The translations under genes and the position numbers were made by a program. Shown here in pieces: positions 24,006 through 37,221 of a stretch of DNA of 64,000 nucleotides. A model generated the notes under the pieces. It worked only from the letters and a program-made list of their open reading frames with translations, was not told where the DNA came from and did no database searches. How positions within the stretch are numbered: the stretch's first letter is position 1; each line of letters opens with the position of its first letter. Source of the DNA: Ferribacterium limneticum (GTDB taxonomy: Bacteria; Pseudomonadota; Gammaproteobacteria; Burkholderiales; Rhodocyclaceae); contig NZ_CP075189.1 of NCBI RefSeq assembly GCF_020510565.1, positions 1,968,501-2,032,500 on the forward strand, read 5' to 3'.

Positions 24006-27000
24006 ATGGGAAGGCGATTCGATTTGAAATCCAGCCAATCGGTTTTTGAGTATTTTCGCCAACTGGGAAGACGCTTTCGGGATGGCGACTGGTCGGCTGC
24101 ACTGCCCAACGAAGAGGCGCCCTTGCGCGCCGCCCTGTACAGCGCCGACCAGATGGCGCAGCACGGCAAGGCGCTGGCCGCGGCACACCGGCTCGCTGCC
24201 GGCACCGTCACCGACCGCCTGCTCGGCCGGCTGGCCGCCAACGAAAATACGCTGGTTGATGTCTGTCGCCGACTGACTTCCGTTGCTACCGAAAAGCGCC
24301 GGATCACACCGGCCGGCGAATGGTTGCTCGACAATTTCTATCTCATCGAAGAGCAGATCCGTACGGCCAAGCGCCACCTGCCCAAAGGCTACAGCCGCGA
24401 ACTGCCGCGCCTGGCCAGCGGGCCATCGGCCGGCCATCCGCGCGTTTACGACATTGCGCTGGAAACGGTCGCGCACGGCGATGGGCGGGTCGATCCGGAA
24501 ACCCTGAGCCGTTTCGTCGCCGCCTACCAAACCGTCACCGACCTGCGCCTCGGCGAGTTGTGGGCGATCCCCATCATGCTGCGTCTGGCCGTCATCGAGA
24601 ATCTGCGCCGGGTCGGGGTCAGCATCGCCGCTGGCTGGGAAGAGCGCGGTCTGGCCGAGTTGTGGGCCGACCGCATGATCGAGGCCGCCGAGCATGATCC
24701 GAAGAACCTGATCCTGACCATCGCCGACATGGCGCGCTCACAGCCGCCCATGGTCAGCGCCTTCGTCGCCGAACTGGCCCGTCGCCTACAAGGGCGCGGC
24801 CCGGCGCTGGCGCTGCCGCTGACCTGGATCGAGCAGCATCTGGCCGAATCGGGCCTGACCATCGCCCAGATGGTGCAGACCGAGAACCAGTTGCAGGCGG
24901 CCGATCAGGTGTCGATCAGCAACAGCATCGGCAGCCTGCGCATCATCGGCGCGATGGATTGGCAGACCTTTGTCGAAACCCAGAGCATCGTCGAGCAGAC
25001 GCTGCTCGGCGACCCCGGTGGCGTTTATGGCGCGATGGATTTCGCGACACGCGACCGCTATCGCCATGCCACCGAAGCGATTGCCCGCAAGAGCGATCTG
25101 TCCGAGGGGCTGCTTGCCGCCCGCGTGCTCGAACTGGCTCGCACAGCGCACGACGGGCCGGGCGGGCCGGGCGTGCCGGGGGCGCACGTCGGTTATTACC
25201 TGATTGGCCCCGGTCTGGCGCAACTCGAAAGCGCCATCGAGGTTCGTCACACTTTCCCCGAAAGCGTTCGCCGGGCGGCGAGTCGCATGCCGCTGACCAT
25301 CTACCTGGGCGGCGTTACCGTCATTGCCGGCCTGCTCGCCAGCAGCCTGGTCATGCGCGCCATGCCGGCCGGTTTGCCGCTGTGGGCGATGATATTGCTC
25401 GGCCTGGTGGCGCTGCTGGCGACCAGCCAACTGGCCGTGTCACTGGTGAACTGGGCGGCCAGCTTGCTCGTCGCTCCGCATCCGCTGCCGAAAATGGATT
25501 TCTCCGAGGGCATCCCGCCCGCCTCGCGAACGTTGGTCGTCGTGCCGACCATGCTGACCAGCGCCGCCGGCATTGACAGCCTGATCGAGGCGCTGGAAGT
25601 CCGCTTCCTGGCCAACCGCGATCCCTGCCTGCACTTCGCGCTGCTCACCGATTTTCTCGACGCCGGGCAGGAAACGCTGCCCGAAGACGCTGCCCTGATG
25701 CAGTTGGCGGCGCAAAAGATCGACGAACTGAATTTCAAATTCGGGCAAAAAATCGGGTTGACCGTAGCAAGCATCTTTTTCCTCTTCCACCGGCCGCGCC
25801 GCTGGAATCCGCAGGAACGCGTCTGGATGGGCTACGAACGCAAGCGTGGCAAGCTGGCTGATCTCAATGCGCTGCTCATGAATGGCACGCCCGACGGCTT
25901 TTCGCTGATCGCCGGCGATACCGCGGCGCTGGCCGGGACGCGCTATGTCATCACCCTCGACACCGACACCCAGTTGCCGCGCGATACGGCGCGCCAGTTT
26001 GTCGGGGCGATGGCCCATCCGCTCAACCGGCCAGGTTTTGACGAAATGCGCCAGCGCGTGGTCAGCGGCTACGGCATCCTGCAGCCGCGCGTCGCGGTCA
26101 GCCTGCCCGGCACCAATCGCTCGCGGCTCGCCCGGCTCTACGGCGGCGAACCAGGCATCGACCCCTATACCCGTGCCGTCTCCGATGTTTATCAGGACGT
26201 CTTCGGCGAAGGCTCGTTCATCGGCAAGGGCATCTACGACGTCGAAGCCTTCGAACGCGCCTTGGGTGGCTGTTTTCCGGAAAACCGCATCCTCAGCCAC
26301 GACCTGCTCGAAGGCTGCTACGCCCGGGCCGGCCTGCTCAGCGATGTGCAGTTGTACGAGGATTGCCCGGCCAGCTACCGGGCCGATGTCATTCGCCGCC
26401 ATCGCTGGCTGCGCGGCGACTGGCAACTGGCCGACTGGCTGTTCCGGCGCGTGCCGGGCAAGGGTATGTGCCGGCAGACGAATCCGCTGTCGACGCTGTC
26501 GCAGTGGAAGCTGTTCGACAACCTGCGGCGCAGCCTCGTCCCGGCTGCGCTGAGCGTGCTGCTCGTGCTCGGCTGGACGGTGCTCGCCCCCGTTGCCTGG
26601 TGGACCATGTCCATCCTCGGCATCCTGCTCGTTCCGCCAATTTTTGCCGCCTTGCTCGACGCCAGCCGCAAGCCCGACGAAATCCTGGTCCGCCAGCATC
26701 TCGCCGCGGTGGCCGGCTCGGCCTGGCGCCATTTCCGGCAGCTTGGCTTTGAATTGGCCTGTCTGCCTTACGAAGCCTTTTTCAGCCTCGACGCCATCGC
26801 GAGAACTACCTGGCGCGTGCTGGTTTCGCATCGCCGCCTGCTCGAATGGAACCCGTCGAGCGAAGTCGAACGTCAGATAGCCGGGCGCCGCCGTAGCGAG
26901 CTGCTCGCCTGCCTGCGCAGCATGTGGATCGGCCCGCTGCTGGCCGGCGGGCTGGGTGCCTGGCTGGTGCTCGCCAGTCAGGAAGAAATGCTCATCGCTA

Positions 27001-30000
27001 CGCCGGTCCTCCTGCTCTGGTTGACCTCGCCGTTCATTGCCTGGTGGCTGAGTCGTCCACTGGCTGCCCACAAGGTCCGCCTGACGGTCGAGCAGGGCTT
27101 TTTCCTGCGCCGCATTGCCCGCCGCACCTGGGCCTTCTTCGAGCATTTCGTTGGACCGGACGATCACTGGCTGGCCCCGGATAATTTCCAGGAATACCGG
27201 GTCGCCGCCATCGCCCACCGCACCTCGCCGACCAATATGGGCCTGGCCCTGCTGGCCAACCTGGGCGCCTGGGATTTTGGTTACATCACGACCGGCAGGC
27301 TGCTCGAACGTACGGCCAACACGCTGCGCACCATGGTCGGTCTGGAGCGTTATCGCAGCCATTTCTACAACTGGTACGACACCCAGACCCTGCAACCGCT
27401 GCCGCTGCTCTACGTGTCGACGGTCGACAGCGGCAATCTGGCCGGCCATCTGCTGACCCTGCGCGGCGGCCTGCTCGAACTGGCCGACGCGCCGATATTG
27501 CAGCCACGCTTGCTGGCCGGCCTCAACGACACGCTCGGCCTGCTCGCCGAGAGCGCCGAAGAAGCCGTCGCCGGCACGCTGGGCGCCTGGCGCAAGCTGC
27601 TCGATACGGCGATGCTGAATCCGCCGCCGACCATTTCGGCCATGGCTCGGCTGATCCGCCAACTCGGCGAGGGCGCCGGCGAATTGCTCAGCGAGGTTGA
27701 AGCCAGCCTTGTCGTGGTCGATGAAAGCACGCCGGAAAACGAGGCCGCCGAATGGGCCCGGGCACTGGTAAGGCAACTGGCTGAAGCGCAGGCCGAACTG
27801 GAACATCTCGCCCCCTGGCTGAGACTGCCACCAGCCCCGGCCGGGCTGGAAGTTTTTGCCCGGATCGCCAACGAGGCCACCTTGCCGACCCTGCGCGGTC
27901 TGGCCCGACTGGCCACCGAGCGCTGCCCGGATATCGAGACGCACCTGGCGATGGACCTGAACATCGAGCAACGCAACTGGCTGATCGAGCTATCCCGCAA
28001 GATTGTGCTGGCCGGCAATGTCGCCACCCAGCGCATCGCCCTGATCGACGCACTCGCCGAGCAATCCGGCGAACTGGCGCAGATGGATTACGACTTCCTG
28101 TTCGACAAGGCGCGCCACCTGTTGACCATCGGCTACAACGTCGGCGAACGCCGCGTCGATACCAGTTATTACGATCTGCTCGCCTCCGAAGCCCGGCTGT
28201 GCAATTTCGTCGCCATCGCCCAGGGGCAACTGCCGCAGGAAAGCTGGTTCTCGCTCGGCCGGCTGCTCACCGGCACCGGCGGCGAGCCGGCCTTGCTGTC
28301 GTGGAGCGGCTCGATGTTCGAGTACCTGATGCCGATGCTGGTCATGCCCAATTACGAAAACACCTTGCTCGACCAGACCTGCAAGGCCGCCGTGGCGCGC
28401 CAGATCGAGTACGGCAAGCAGCGCGGCGTGCCGTGGGGCGTTTCCGAATCGGGCTACAACACGGTCGATCTGCATCTCAACTATCAGTACCGCGCCTTTG
28501 GCGTGCCGGGACTGGGCCTCAAGCGCGGGCTGGCCGAGGATCTGGTCATCGCGCCCTATGCCTCGGCGCTGGCCCTGATGGTGGCGCCGGAAGCGGCCTG
28601 CCTCAACCTGCAGCGCATGGCCGACGAGGGTTTTGTCGGCAAATACGGCTTCTTCGAGGCCATCGACTACACGACTGCCCGCCAGCGGCGCGGCCAGTCG
28701 CATGTCGTCGTCCGTTCCTTCATGGCCCACCACCAGGGCATGAGCCTGCTGGCGCTCGATTACCTGCTGCTCAATCAGCCGATGCAGCGGCGTTTTGTTG
28801 CCGACCGTCTGTTCCAGGCCATCCTGCTCCTGCTTCAGGAGCGTATTCCCAAGGCCACGACGCTCTTCTCGCACACGGCCGAACTGGCCGACGCGCGTTC
28901 GGTTTCGAGCATCGACGAAACGCCGATCCGCGTCTTTACGACCCCGGACACGCCGGTGCCCGAAGTCCAGTTGCTGTCGAACGGCCGCTACCACGTGATG
29001 GTGACCAATGCCGGCGGCGGCTACAGCCGCTGGAACGATCTGGCCGTCACCCGCTGGCGCGAAGACGGCACCCGCGACAATTGGGGCAGCTTCTGCTACA
29101 TCCGCGAACTGGCCAGCGGCAGTGTCTGGTCGACGGCTTATCAGCCGACGCTCAAACGGCCGGATCATTACGAGGCGATCTTCTCCGAAGGACGCGCCGA
29201 ATTCCGCCGGCGCGATTCGCTCAACGGCGACGACGGCGAGTTCGAAACCTACACCGACATCGTCGTCTCGCCCGAGGACGACATCGAACTCCGGCGGACC
29301 CGCATCACCAACCGCTCGCGCCAGCGCCGCGAGATCGAGGTAACGAGTTACGCCGAGGTGGTTATCGCCCCGGCGGCGGCCGACGAGTTGCACCCGGCCT
29401 TCAGCAACCTGTTTGTGCAGACGGAGATCCTGCACGGGCGCAACGCCGTGCTGTGCACCCGGCGGCCGCGTTCGCTCACCGAACAGGCGCCGTGGATGCT
29501 GCACCTGATGGCCGTCCATGACGCCGTTTCAGGCGCCGTTTCCTACGAAACCGATCGTGCCCGTTTCATCGGCCGCACCTGTTCCACGGCCCATCCGCTG
29601 GCCATGGAGCAAGCCGGCAAACTGTCTGGCACGGCGGGTTCGGTGCTCGACCCCATTGTCGCCATTCGCCATCGCATCGTGCTCGAACCCGAGCAGTCGG
29701 TGACCATCGATGTAGTGACCGGCATTACCGAAAACCGCGCTCTGGCGCTCGGTCTGGTCGAAAAATATCAGGACCGCCATCTGGCCGACCGCGTCTTCGA
29801 ACTGACCTGGACGCATAGCCAGGTCGTCCTGCGCCAGCTCAACGCCAGCGAGGCCGACGCCCAGCTTTACGCCCGCTTGGCCAGCTCGGTCATCCATGCC
29901 AATGCCTCGCTGCGGGCCGATGCGTCGGTATTGATTCGCAACCAGCGCGGCCAGTCCGGCCTCTGGGGCTATGCCATTTCCGGCGACCTGCCCATCGTTC

Positions 30001-32816
30001 TGCTGCAGATTGGCGATGCGGCCAATATCGACCTCGTCCGCCAGCTGGTTCAGGCCCACGCCTACTGGCGCCTCAAAGGGCTGGTCGTCGATCTGGTGAT
30101 CTGGAACGAGGACCACGCCGGCTACCGCCAGCGGCTGCAGGACCAGATCATGGGACTGATCGCCTCGGGCATCGAGGCCAGCGTCATCGACAAGCCGGGC
30201 GGCATTTTCGTGCGGCTGGCCGAACAGATTTCGAGCGAGGACCGCATCCTGCTGCAATCGGTGGCGCGCGCCGTGATCAACGATTGTCGCGGCTCGCTGG
30301 CCGAACAGCTCGACCTGCGCAGCCCGCCCGAATCACGCGTGCCGCGTCTGGTGGCGAGCCGGCGCTATCGCCCGGAAGCGCCGCCGGCCGCCACCGTGAA
30401 CGGCCTTGATCTGCAGTTTTACAACGGCCTGGGCGGCTTCGCGGCGGATGGCCGGGAATACGTCATCACGCTGGCCGCCGGCCACACCACGCCGGCGCCA
30501 TGGGCCAATGTGCTGGCCAACCCGCAGTTCGGCACGGTGATTTCGGAAAGTGGCAGCGCCTATACCTGGAGCGACAACGCCCACGAATTCCGCCTGACGC
30601 CGTGGCATAACGACCCGGTCAGCGATGGTGGCGGCGAAGCCATCTACCTGCGCGACGAGGAAACCGGCCACGTCTGGTCGCCAACCCCCTTGCCGGTGCG
30701 CGGCGCCATGCCTTACGTGGTTCGCCACGGTTTTGGCATCACGTCCTTTGAAACCTCGGTCGGCGGCATTCGCTCCGAGCTCACGGTCTATGTCGCCATC
30801 GACGCGCCGGTCAAATTCTCGATTTTAAAATTGGCCAATATTTCCGGTCGACCGCGGAAGATCTCGGCGACGGGCTATGTCGAGTGGGTACTCGGCGATT
30901 TGCGGGCCAAAACGGCCATGCATGTCACCACCGAGATCGCCACCGGTAGCGGCGCGCTGCTGGCGCGAAATCCCTACAGCCCCGAGTTCTCGGGACGCGT
31001 CGCCTTCTTCGATGTCGATGAAGTGAGCCGCACGCTGACCGGCGACCGCAACGAATTCATCGGCCGCAACGGTTCGCCGGGCGAGCCCTCGGCGCTCAAA
31101 CGGGCCCGCCTTTCCGGCAAGCTCGGCGCCGGGCTGGACCCCTGCGGCGCCATCCAGATGGCGGTGGATCTGGCCGATGGTGAGGAACATGAGTTCGTTT
31201 TCCGTCTCGGCGTTGGGCGAACGACGGATGACGCCAATCAATTGATCCAGCGTTTCCGTGGTCCGCTGGCGGCGCGCATGGCGCTCGAAGCGGTTGAAGC
31301 GTATTGGGCGCAGTCACTGGGCGCCGTGCAGGTCGAGACGCCCGACCCGGCGCTCGATGTGCTGGCCAACGGCTGGCTGGTCTATCAGACGCTGGCCTGC
31401 CGGGTCTGGGCGCGCAGCGGCTATTACCAGTCGGGTGGCGCCTTCGGCTTTCGCGACCAGCTACAGGACATGATGGCGCTGGTCCATACCGAACCGGCGC
31501 TGGTCCGCGAACATCTGCTGCTCTGTGCCGGCCGCCAGTTTGCCGAGGGCGACGTCCAGCACTGGTGGCACCCGCCGGCCGGGCGCGGCGTGCGCACCCG
31601 CTGTTCGGACGACTACCTGTGGCTGCCGCTGGCCGTCTGCCGCTATGTGCAGGCCACCGCCGACACCGGTGTGCTCGATGAACGCAGCAATTTCCTCGAA
31701 GGCCGCCCGGTCAATCCGGAAGACGACTCCTACTACGATCTGCCGGTCCGCTCGGGCGAGGTGGCCAGCCTCTACGACCACTGCGTGCGCGCCATCCGCC
31801 ATGGCCTGCGTTTCGGCGCGCACGGCCTGCCGCTGATCGGCTCCGGCGACTGGAACGACGGCATGAGCCGGGTCGGCATTGAGGGTCGTGGCGAGAGCGT
31901 CTGGCTCGGCTTCTTCCTGCATGAAGTGCTCCGGCAGTTCAGCGGTGTGGCGACAATTCATGGCGATCCGGCCTTTGCCGAATTTTGTCAGGGCGAAGCC
32001 GCCCGACTGCACCAGAACATCGAGGAGCAGGGCTGGGACGGCGCCTGGTATCGCCGCGCCTATTTCGACGACGGCACGCCGCTCGGCGACAGCACCAGTC
32101 CGGAATGCCGGATCGACTCGATCTCGCAGAGCTGGGCCGTGCTTTCCGGCGTGGCCAGTGCGACGCGCGGGCAGATGGCCATGCAGGCCGTCGACGAACA
32201 CCTCGTGCGCCGGCAGGCCGGGCTGATCCAGTTGCTCGACCCGCCCTTCGACAAATCGCGGCTCGACACCGGCTACATCCGCGGCTACGTGCCGGGCGTC
32301 CGGGAAAATGGCGGCCAATACACCCACGCGGCGATCTGGGCGGCGATGGCCTTTGCCACCAGGGGAGACCGCGAACGGGCCTGGGAACTGGCGGCGATGA
32401 TCAACCCGATCAACCACACCCATTCCGTAACCGCTGTCGATACCTACAAGGCCGAGCCATACGTGATGGCCGCCGATGTCTATGCGCTGGCCCCGCACGC
32501 CGGTCGCGGTGGCTGGACCTGGTATACCGGTTCGGCTGGCTGGATGTACCGGCTACTCGTCGAGTCGCTGCTTGGCTTGCGGCTGGAAGGCAACAAATTG
32601 CACCTGTCGCCTTGCCTGCCGGCGGATTGGCCGGGATTCAAGCTTCGCTACCGCTATCGGGCAACGGTCTATCGCATCGCCGTCATCTCAAGCGTCGATG
32701 CCCGAGGCAGCGTCACTGTGGATGGCCTGGAACAGGCGGACAATGTGATTCAACTGGTCGACGACCTGGTCGAACATCAGGTCGTGATTGTCGTCAATCA
32801 GGGCCAGCCTAATTGA
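24006..32816 (+). CDS. ndvB: Cyclic beta-glucan synthase (NdvB/ChvB type)
   Basis: 2936 residues from ATG 24006, about the family length. That ATG follows a terminator with no RBS; TTG 24024, 9 bp after GGAAGG, may be the true start. Order: N-terminal region (~1-420), two membrane helices (~430-485), GT84 glycosyltransferase with [10 protein letters not shown] (~res 650) and DNLRRSL, further helices (~840-885 and ~975-1020), a large central glucoamylase-like region (~1300-1620), and GH94 phosphorylase-like domains with SGDWNDGM (~2611) that set glucan length. Such enzymes build, elongate and cyclise periplasmic beta-1,2-glucans used in osmoadaptation and host interaction. [13 protein letters not shown] (~576-588) is an in-frame insert from repeat copy F. 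Confidence 0.93.
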   Translation: MGRRFDLKSSQSVFEYFRQLGRRFRDGDWSAALPNEEAPLRAALYSADQMAQHGKALAAAHRLAAGTVTDRLLGRLAANENTLVDVCRRLTSVATEKRRITPAGEWLLDNFYLIEEQIRTAKRHLPKGYSRELPRLASGPSAGHPRVYDIALETVAHGDGRVDPETLSRFVAAYQTVTDLRLGELWAIPIMLRLAVIENLRRVGVSIAAGWEERGLAELWADRMIEAAEHDPKNLILTIADMARSQPPMVSAFVAELARRLQGRGPALALPLTWIEQHLAESGLTIAQMVQTENQLQAADQVSISNSIGSLRIIGAMDWQTFVETQSIVEQTLLGDPGGVYGAMDFATRDRYRHATEAIARKSDLSEGLLAARVLELARTAHDGPGGPGVPGAHVGYYLIGPGLAQLESAIEVRHTFPESVRRAASRMPLTIYLGGVTVIAGLLASSLVMRAMPAGLPLWAMILLGLVALLATSQLAVSLVNWAASLLVAPHPLPKMDFSEGIPPASRTLVVVPTMLTSAAGIDSLIEALEVRFLANRDPCLHFALLTDFLDAGQETLPEDAALMQLAAQKIDELNFKFGQKIGLTVASIFFLFHRPRRWNPQERVWMGYERKRGKLADLNALLMNGTPDGFSLIAGDTAALAGTRYVITLDTDTQLPRDTARQFVGAMAHPLNRPGFDEMRQRVVSGYGILQPRVAVSLPGTNRSRLARLYGGEPGIDPYTRAVSDVYQDVFGEGSFIGKGIYDVEAFERALGGCFPENRILSHDLLEGCYARAGLLSDVQLYEDCPASYRADVIRRHRWLRGDWQLADWLFRRVPGKGMCRQTNPLSTLSQWKLFDNLRRSLVPAALSVLLVLGWTVLAPVAWWTMSILGILLVPPIFAALLDASRKPDEILVRQHLAAVAGSAWRHFRQLGFELACLPYEAFFSLDAIARTTWRVLVSHRRLLEWNPSSEVERQIAGRRRSELLACLRSMWIGPLLAGGLGAWLVLASQEEMLIATPVLLLWLTSPFIAWWLSRPLAAHKVRLTVEQGFFLRRIARRTWAFFEHFVGPDDHWLAPDNFQEYRVAAIAHRTSPTNMGLALLANLGAWDFGYITTGRLLERTANTLRTMVGLERYRSHFYNWYDTQTLQPLPLLYVSTVDSGNLAGHLLTLRGGLLELADAPILQPRLLAGLNDTLGLLAESAEEAVAGTLGAWRKLLDTAMLNPPPTISAMARLIRQLGEGAGELLSEVEASLVVVDESTPENEAAEWARALVRQLAEAQAELEHLAPWLRLPPAPAGLEVFARIANEATLPTLRGLARLATERCPDIETHLAMDLNIEQRNWLIELSRKIVLAGNVATQRIALIDALAEQSGELAQMDYDFLFDKARHLLTIGYNVGERRVDTSYYDLLASEARLCNFVAIAQGQLPQESWFSLGRLLTGTGGEPALLSWSGSMFEYLMPMLVMPNYENTLLDQTCKAAVARQIEYGKQRGVPWGVSESGYNTVDLHLNYQYRAFGVPGLGLKRGLAEDLVIAPYASALALMVAPEAACLNLQRMADEGFVGKYGFFEAIDYTTARQRRGQSHVVVRSFMAHHQGMSLLALDYLLLNQPMQRRFVADRLFQAILLLLQERIPKATTLFSHTAELADARSVSSIDETPIRVFTTPDTPVPEVQLLSNGRYHVMVTNAGGGYSRWNDLAVTRWREDGTRDNWGSFCYIRELASGSVWSTAYQPTLKRPDHYEAIFSEGRAEFRRRDSLNGDDGEFETYTDIVVSPEDDIELRRTRITNRSRQRREIEVTSYAEVVIAPAAADELHPAFSNLFVQTEILHGRNAVLCTRRPRSLTEQAPWMLHLMAVHDAVSGAVSYETDRARFIGRTCSTAHPLAMEQAGKLSGTAGSVLDPIVAIRHRIVLEPEQSVTIDVVTGITENRALALGLVEKYQDRHLADRVFELTWTHSQVVLRQLNASEADAQLYARLASSVIHANASLRADASVLIRNQRGQSGLWGYAISGDLPIVLLQIGDAANIDLVRQLVQAHAYWRLKGLVVDLVIWNEDHAGYRQRLQDQIMGLIASGIEASVIDKPGGIFVRLAEQISSEDRILLQSVARAVINDCRGSLAEQLDLRSPPESRVPRLVASRRYRPEAPPAATVNGLDLQFYNGLGGFAADGREYVITLAAGHTTPAPWANVLANPQFGTVISESGSAYTWSDNAHEFRLTPWHNDPVSDGGGEAIYLRDEETGHVWSPTPLPVRGAMPYVVRHGFGITSFETSVGGIRSELTVYVAIDAPVKFSILKLANISGRPRKISATGYVEWVLGDLRAKTAMHVTTEIATGSGALLARNPYSPEFSGRVAFFDVDEVSRTLTGDRNEFIGRNGSPGEPSALKRARLSGKLGAGLDPCGAIQMAVDLADGEEHEFVFRLGVGRTTDDANQLIQRFRGPLAARMALEAVEAYWAQSLGAVQVETPDPALDVLANGWLVYQTLACRVWARSGYYQSGGAFGFRDQLQDMMALVHTEPALVREHLLLCAGRQFAEGDVQHWWHPPAGRGVRTRCSDDYLWLPLAVCRYVQATADTGVLDERSNFLEGRPVNPEDDSYYDLPVRSGEVASLYDHCVRAIRHGLRFGAHGLPLIGSGDWNDGMSRVGIEGRGESVWLGFFLHEVLRQFSGVATIHGDPAFAEFCQGEAARLHQNIEEQGWDGAWYRRAYFDDGTPLGDSTSPECRIDSISQSWAVLSGVASATRGQMAMQAVDEHLVRRQAGLIQLLDPPFDKSRLDTGYIRGYVPGVRENGGQYTHAAIWAAMAFATRGDRERAWELAAMINPINHTHSVTAVDTYKAEPYVMAADVYALAPHAGRGGWTWYTGSAGWMYRLLVESLLGLRLEGNKLHLSPCLPADWPGFKLRYRYRATVYRIAVISSVDARGSVTVDGLEQADNVIQLVDDLVEHQVVIVVNQGQPN
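25731..25772 (+). repeat. Dispersed element, copy F (in frame inside glucan synthase)
   Basis: AATTTCAAATTCGGGC, AAAAAATC, GGGTTGACCGTAGCAAGC. Very close to copies B and C. It encodes [16 protein letters not shown] just before the conserved [10 protein letters not shown] motif, where relatives recalled have a different, shorter sequence. Confidence 0.75.
30820..30862 (+). repeat. Possible dispersed element, copy G (inside glucan synthase)
   Basis: TCAAATTCTCGATTTTAAAA, TTGGCCAATATTTCC, GGTCGACCGCGGA. Similar to copy E over ~36 bp but with several changes. The encoded ANISGRPRK looks native to the family, so chance or gene conversion is possible. Confidence 0.35.
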
Positions 32817-34593
32817 TCGGCGGCGTGGTCGCCAGCCACTTGGCCAGCATGGCATAAAGCTTTTCGGGTTCCACCGGCTTGGCGATGAAGTCGTCCATGC
32901 CGGCTTCCCGGCAGCGTTGATTGTCGTCGTCAAAAGCATTGGCCGTCATGGCCAGAATCGGTGTCGTCAGGTGTTTTGTTTGTTGGCGGATGGCGCGGGT
33001 TGCCGCCAGGCCGTCCATGACCGGCATCTGTATGTCCATCAGGATGAGGTCGTAATCGTTTGTGGCCGCAATATCGACAGCCTGGGCGCCGTTGTCGGCT
33101 ACATCAACGTGCAGGCCGATCTCTTCCTGCAGCAGTGCCAGCGCCACTTCCTGAATGATGATGTCGTCCTCAACGAGCAGGATGCGCTTGTCGCGATACT
33201 TTGATCTGAGGAGGTTTCCAGCGTCGGGATGCGACGGGTTTGTTTCAGCGTGAGCCGTGACTGAACTATCGATGTGCCTTGGCAGACGGATGGCGAAAGA
33301 AAAGGTACTGCCGCTGCCCAGTGTGCTGCTTACCCCGAGTTCGCCGTTCATCAGTTGTACCAGGCGTCTTGAAATACTCAAACCAAGCCCGGTGCCCCCG
33401 TATTGCCGGGTTGTCGAGGCGTCGACCTGCTCGAACGGGGTGAAGACCCGAGTCAGGGCATCGGCTGGAATGCCGCAACCCGTGTCCTGGACGGCGAAGC
33501 TGACCTGCATTTCCTGGTCGTTCACTGCATCCACGTTCGCCCTTAGCTCGATCTGTCCGTGTTCGGTAAATTTGACGGCATTGCTCAACAGGTTGAGCAG
33601 GATCTGTTTGAGGTGCAAGGGGTCGCCGATCAATTGGCTTTCGCGCAGTGCCGGGGCCATGTCCAGCCGGAAGTCGAGATTCTTGTCCTTCATCTTGTCG
33701 ATAACCAGGCTGCTGACTTCGGCCAGCAGTGTATCAAGCATGAATGGTGTCTGCTCCAGCGTGAGCTGTTCGGCATCAATTTTCGACAGATCGAGGATAT
33801 CGTTGATGATCCCGAGCAGATGCCTGGCCGCGATGTTGATCTTGCCGAGCTGTGCTTCCTGATCGGATTTCAGACCGGAGCGCCGCATCAGATGCGCCAT
33901 GCCGAGAATGGCGCTCAGCGGTGTTCTGATTTCATGGCTCATGTTGGCAAGAAAGGTTGCTTTGGCTCGATTGGCCGTTTCGGCAGCAGTCTTGGCGGCA
34001 GCCAGTTCTTCCGTCCGTATGGCCAGCGCAGCCAGGGCTTCATCCGACGCATGTTGTCGGCTCAGATCGGTGACGACCAGGCGGCATTCCAGACGACTCT
34101 CGTCGGCAATGCCTTCCATGAAAACATGGACGGGAGGGTATTCTGCCGGGCCGGCCAGTTTGAGATTGCAGGATTCCAGCTGGCCCTGCGAAAAAACCCG
34201 CTCGAAGAATTCCTTGTATCTGTGCAGTGCTTCTTGCGCCACAAATCGTGAAAGATGGCAGCGATCCAGGGGCAGCACCGGGCTACCCAGCAGCTTTCTG
34301 GCCATGGCATTCGATTTGGTAATGCAGCCGGTGCGATCCAGGGTGAAATAGGCAATGGGAGCAAGATCGTACAGATCGGTCAGTTGTGCGAGGTTTCGGG
34401 AAATTTCCGACTGGGCTTCGCGCAACACCTGGTTTTGCATTTCAAGTTCGATCTCATGAATTTGAAGTTCTTGCACCAGTTTCATCTGGTCGCCATGCGG
34501 CATGGTGGCGGGCTTGCCGCCTGGTATGGCGCCAAGCCGGTCTTCGGCCCGGCGCCGCAATTCGGTCGGGGTGATCGCTAGCAGCTGCGTCAT
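32809..34593 (-). CDS. Hybrid sensor histidine kinase (PAS-HisKA-HATPase-REC)
   Basis: 594 residues, no membrane segment, so cytosolic. Residues ~38-70 are a coiled coil ([20 protein letters not shown]), ~75-185 a PAS domain, ~215-285 HisKA with the phospho-His in [10 protein letters not shown] (~223), ~330-450 HATPase_c ([30 protein letters not shown]), ~475-590 receiver ([11 protein letters not shown], Asp in LILMDIQMP). The last 8 bp overlap the convergent glucan synthase end. Its start overlaps the CheB-CheR gene stop by 4 bp, so it is the last gene of a signalling operon. Its coiled-coil/PAS module is a near copy of the one in the Crp-type regulator at 37548. Confidence 0.92.
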   Translation of the reverse strand: MTQLLAITPTELRRRAEDRLGAIPGGKPATMPHGDQMKLVQELQIHEIELEMQNQVLREAQSEISRNLAQLTDLYDLAPIAYFTLDRTGCITKSNAMARKLLGSPVLPLDRCHLSRFVAQEALHRYKEFFERVFSQGQLESCNLKLAGPAEYPPVHVFMEGIADESRLECRLVVTDLSRQHASDEALAALAIRTEELAAAKTAAETANRAKATFLANMSHEIRTPLSAILGMAHLMRRSGLKSDQEAQLGKINIAARHLLGIINDILDLSKIDAEQLTLEQTPFMLDTLLAEVSSLVIDKMKDKNLDFRLDMAPALRESQLIGDPLHLKQILLNLLSNAVKFTEHGQIELRANVDAVNDQEMQVSFAVQDTGCGIPADALTRVFTPFEQVDASTTRQYGGTGLGLSISRRLVQLMNGELGVSSTLGSGSTFSFAIRLPRHIDSSVTAHAETNPSHPDAGNLLRSKYRDKRILLVEDDIIIQEVALALLQEEIGLHVDVADNGAQAVDIAATNDYDLILMDIQMPVMDGLAATRAIRQQTKHLTTPILAMTANAFDDDNQRCREAGMDDFIAKPVEPEKLYAMLAKWLATTPPIN

Positions 34594-37214
34594 GAATGAT
34601 CCTCGATGGCAGGCGGGGCATCACCGGCTGACCTGGCTGCCCGCAGCTCGGCTTCGAGACGTTTTGCTTCGCTGATGTCGATGAGCGTAATGACCACGCC
34701 ATCGATCACGTTTTCCAGCGTCCGGTAGGGCATGATCCGGACGATGTACCAAGAGCCATCCTTGCAGGTGATCTGCTTTTCGGAAAAGGCCAGTGTTTGC
34801 AGCACATCCTGGGCATCGTGCTGCAACTCGAGGTAGTCGAGCTTATGGACGATATCGGCTAGCGGTCGTCCGATATCGCTTGGAATGAACTTGAATATCT
34901 TGGTCGCCTGGCTGGTAAAGCGGCGCAAATGCAGCGTGTTGTCGAGAAAAATCGTGGCGATGTCGGTGCTGTTGAGCAGGTTCTTCATGTCACTGCTGGC
35001 AGCCGACCATTCATCGACTTTGGACTGGAGTTCGGCGTTGACCGTCTGCAACTCTTCGTTGAGCGACTGCATTTCCTCTTTGGAGGTGGTCAGCTCTTCG
35101 TTGGTCGACTGCAGCTCTTCATTGGTCGATTGCAGTTCTTCGTTGGCCGATTTGAGTTCTTCGTGTGAGGTCTGCATTTCTTCGCGAATGCTCTGAACTT
35201 CTTCCCTTGCCTTGAGCAGGGCCTGTTCGAGTTCGGCAACCCGGAGGTCGGCAAGCTGCTTTCTCGAGCGCCGTTTGGGCTGAGGTTTTGCCGCCACGAC
35301 ATCGGCGAAAACAATCATCACCATGCCGTGCAGAGCGGCGGGTTCTTCGATGGGGTAAACGGTCAGGTCAAGGCGCTGAGTTTCACCGCCATCCTCGATC
35401 GTCAGATCTTTGATGACCACCGCCTCGGCACTGCGCAGTGCTTTGGGCAGGGCAAGGATCAGTTCCTGGCGCAAGCCGTCGCGGGCCATGGCATGAATGT
35501 TCCAGTTGGCCTTGCCAGCTGCCGGCTCAAGATATTTTCCGGTCCGCCCGTTGATGAAAAGGACGTCCCCTTCAGCATTGGTCAACACGGCGGCCGGCGA
35601 GAATTTCTGCAGCAGCAATTGGTCGGCCAGGGTTTGCAGGTTGGCAGGTTGCATGGTCGGTGATGGCATCAGAATGGGGTTGGGGGAGTCGTCGAAATGG
35701 CGGGTCGGGAAGTCGATATCGATTGCTCTTCGCTTCGCTTCTTCCCGGCGATAGATTCGCGCCTTGGGCTCAAGCGGGGAAAAGAGTTCGGTAAAACTGC
35801 CGATGCTTTCGGCCGAGCCGAGAAAAAGCGTGCCGCCGGGTTTCAGGCTGTAGTGAAAAAGCGGCAACAAACGTTTTTGCAGGTCGGTGCCGAGATAAAT
35901 CAGCACGTTCCGGCAGGTCAGGATATCCAGCCGGGTAAAAGGCGGGTCCATCGTGACATTGTGCGGCGCGAACACCACCATCTGGCGTATTTCCTGGCAG
36001 ATCCGGAAACGGCCATTCTCTTCAACGAAAAACCGCTCCAGACGCTCCGCAGAAACGTCACTGGCAATGCTGGACGGATAGGTTCCTTGCCGCGCCTTGG
36101 CGATGGCGTCCGGATCGAGGTCGGTGGCGAAAATCTGCAGGTCGAGCCGGTTGGCGGGTTTGGCATGGTCCATTGCTTCGCAGAAGACCATGGCCAGTGT
36201 GTAGGCCTCTTCGCCGCTCGAGCAGCCGGCCACCCAGGCGCGCAGCAGATTGTCGTGTGTTTTGGTGCGAATCATTCCGGGCAGGACTTCTTCCTGCAGA
36301 TAGGCCCAGGCGGCAGGGTCGCGGAAGAAGCTGGTGACACCGATCAGCAATTCCTTGAAGAGCAGGTCGACTTCCTGTGGGTTGCTCTGGAGAAAGGCGA
36401 CGTAATCGCCGATTCCGCCCAGCCGATGAATGCCCATCCGGCGCTCGACCCGCCGATAGATGGTGCTTTTCTTGTATAGCGAGAAATCGTGACCGGTCTG
36501 GGCGCGCAGCAGGATGCAGATTTTCTCGAAGGCCGAACTCTTGGCGTCGCTATCTGGCTCGAGAAAGGGCTCCAGGGGCAAAAGGCGAGGCGGGTGTTGC
36601 AGACGGTCGATAATCAGCCGCGCCAGATCGCCCGGCGGGGCGACGATATCGGCCAGACGGGCATCAATCGCGCTGCGCGGCATGGCATCGAACTTGGCCG
36701 TGGCCGGATCCTGTACAAGTGACAGGCCGCCATGTTCGCTGATCGCCAGCAGGCCGAGCGTTCCATCCGAGCCCATGCCGGAAAGAATGATGCCGATGGC
36801 CCGTTCGCGCCGGTCTTCGGCCAGGCTGGATAAAAATGAGTTGATCGGCAAACGCAATCCTCGGGCCGCTACCGGGGCGAGCAGGTAGAGCGTGTCGTGG
36901 AGGATCGACAGATCCTTGTTGGGCGGGATGACATATACGCAATCCGGCTTGATCTTCATCCGGTTGCCCGCCTGCTTGACGACCATCGTAGTGGTGCGTT
37001 GCAGGAGTTCGGGCAGCATGCCGTAGCGGTTGGGGTCGAGGTGCTGGACGACGACAAAAGCCATGCCGCTCATGGGCGGCACGCCGCCGAGAAATTGCTC
37101 GAGGGCTTCCAGTCCGCCGGCTGACGCGCCTATACCGATGATCGGAAAGCGCTGGTCATCAGCTACTGCGGAGGATGTGGGCTGGATGCGCTCGCGCTTC
37201 CCTTTGGACGGCAT
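34590..37214 (-). CDS. CheB-CheR-coiled coil-PAS fusion protein
   Basis: 874 residues from ATG 37214; longer starts would overlap the DUF1840 gene. Domains: CheB methylesterase (~25-215; catalytic [11 protein letters not shown]er, VVQHLDP His, [11 protein letters not shown]sp) without a receiver, CheR methyltransferase (~225-490; [19 protein letters not shown] site, [20 protein letters not shown]), a PAS-like segment (~510-640), a long coiled coil with repeated [13 protein letters not shown] units (~660-725) and a final PAS (~735-850). Proteins of this design act with an adjacent hybrid kinase in non-chemotaxis sensing; no chemoreceptor gene is near. The partners flanking it (Crp-PAS and hybrid kinase) suggest one pathway. 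Confidence 0.92.
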   Translation of the reverse strand: MPSKGKRERIQPTSSAVADDQRFPIIGIGASAGGLEALEQFLGGVPPMSGMAFVVVQHLDPNRYGMLPELLQRTTTMVVKQAGNRMKIKPDCVYVIPPNKDLSILHDTLYLLAPVAARGLRLPINSFLSSLAEDRRERAIGIILSGMGSDGTLGLLAISEHGGLSLVQDPATAKFDAMPRSAIDARLADIVAPPGDLARLIIDRLQHPPRLLPLEPFLEPDSDAKSSAFEKICILLRAQTGHDFSLYKKSTIYRRVERRMGIHRLGGIGDYVAFLQSNPQEVDLLFKELLIGVTSFFRDPAAWAYLQEEVLPGMIRTKTHDNLLRAWVAGCSSGEEAYTLAMVFCEAMDHAKPANRLDLQIFATDLDPDAIAKARQGTYPSSIASDVSAERLERFFVEENGRFRICQEIRQMVVFAPHNVTMDPPFTRLDILTCRNVLIYLGTDLQKRLLPLFHYSLKPGGTLFLGSAESIGSFTELFSPLEPKARIYRREEAKRRAIDIDFPTRHFDDSPNPILMPSPTMQPANLQTLADQLLLQKFSPAAVLTNAEGDVLFINGRTGKYLEPAAGKANWNIHAMARDGLRQELILALPKALRSAEAVVIKDLTIEDGGETQRLDLTVYPIEEPAALHGMVMIVFADVVAAKPQPKRRSRKQLADLRVAELEQALLKAREEVQSIREEMQTSHEELKSANEELQSTNEELQSTNEELTTSKEEMQSLNEELQTVNAELQSKVDEWSAASSDMKNLLNSTDIATIFLDNTLHLRRFTSQATKIFKFIPSDIGRPLADIVHKLDYLELQHDAQDVLQTLAFSEKQITCKDGSWYIVRIMPYRTLENVIDGVVITLIDISEAKRLEAELRAARSAGDAPPAIEDHS

Positions 37215-37221
37215 TGCCGGA

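Noticed and set aside
25440..27971. 843-codon open frame antisense to the glucan synthase
   Set aside because: The sense strand has clear GT84 motifs; the antisense product has no recognisable domain and arises from codon bias.
35080..35170. Short tandem repeat inside the CheB-CheR gene
   Set aside because: It encodes the repeated [11 protein letters not shown] coiled coil, a normal feature of this protein family rather than a CRISPR or satellite.
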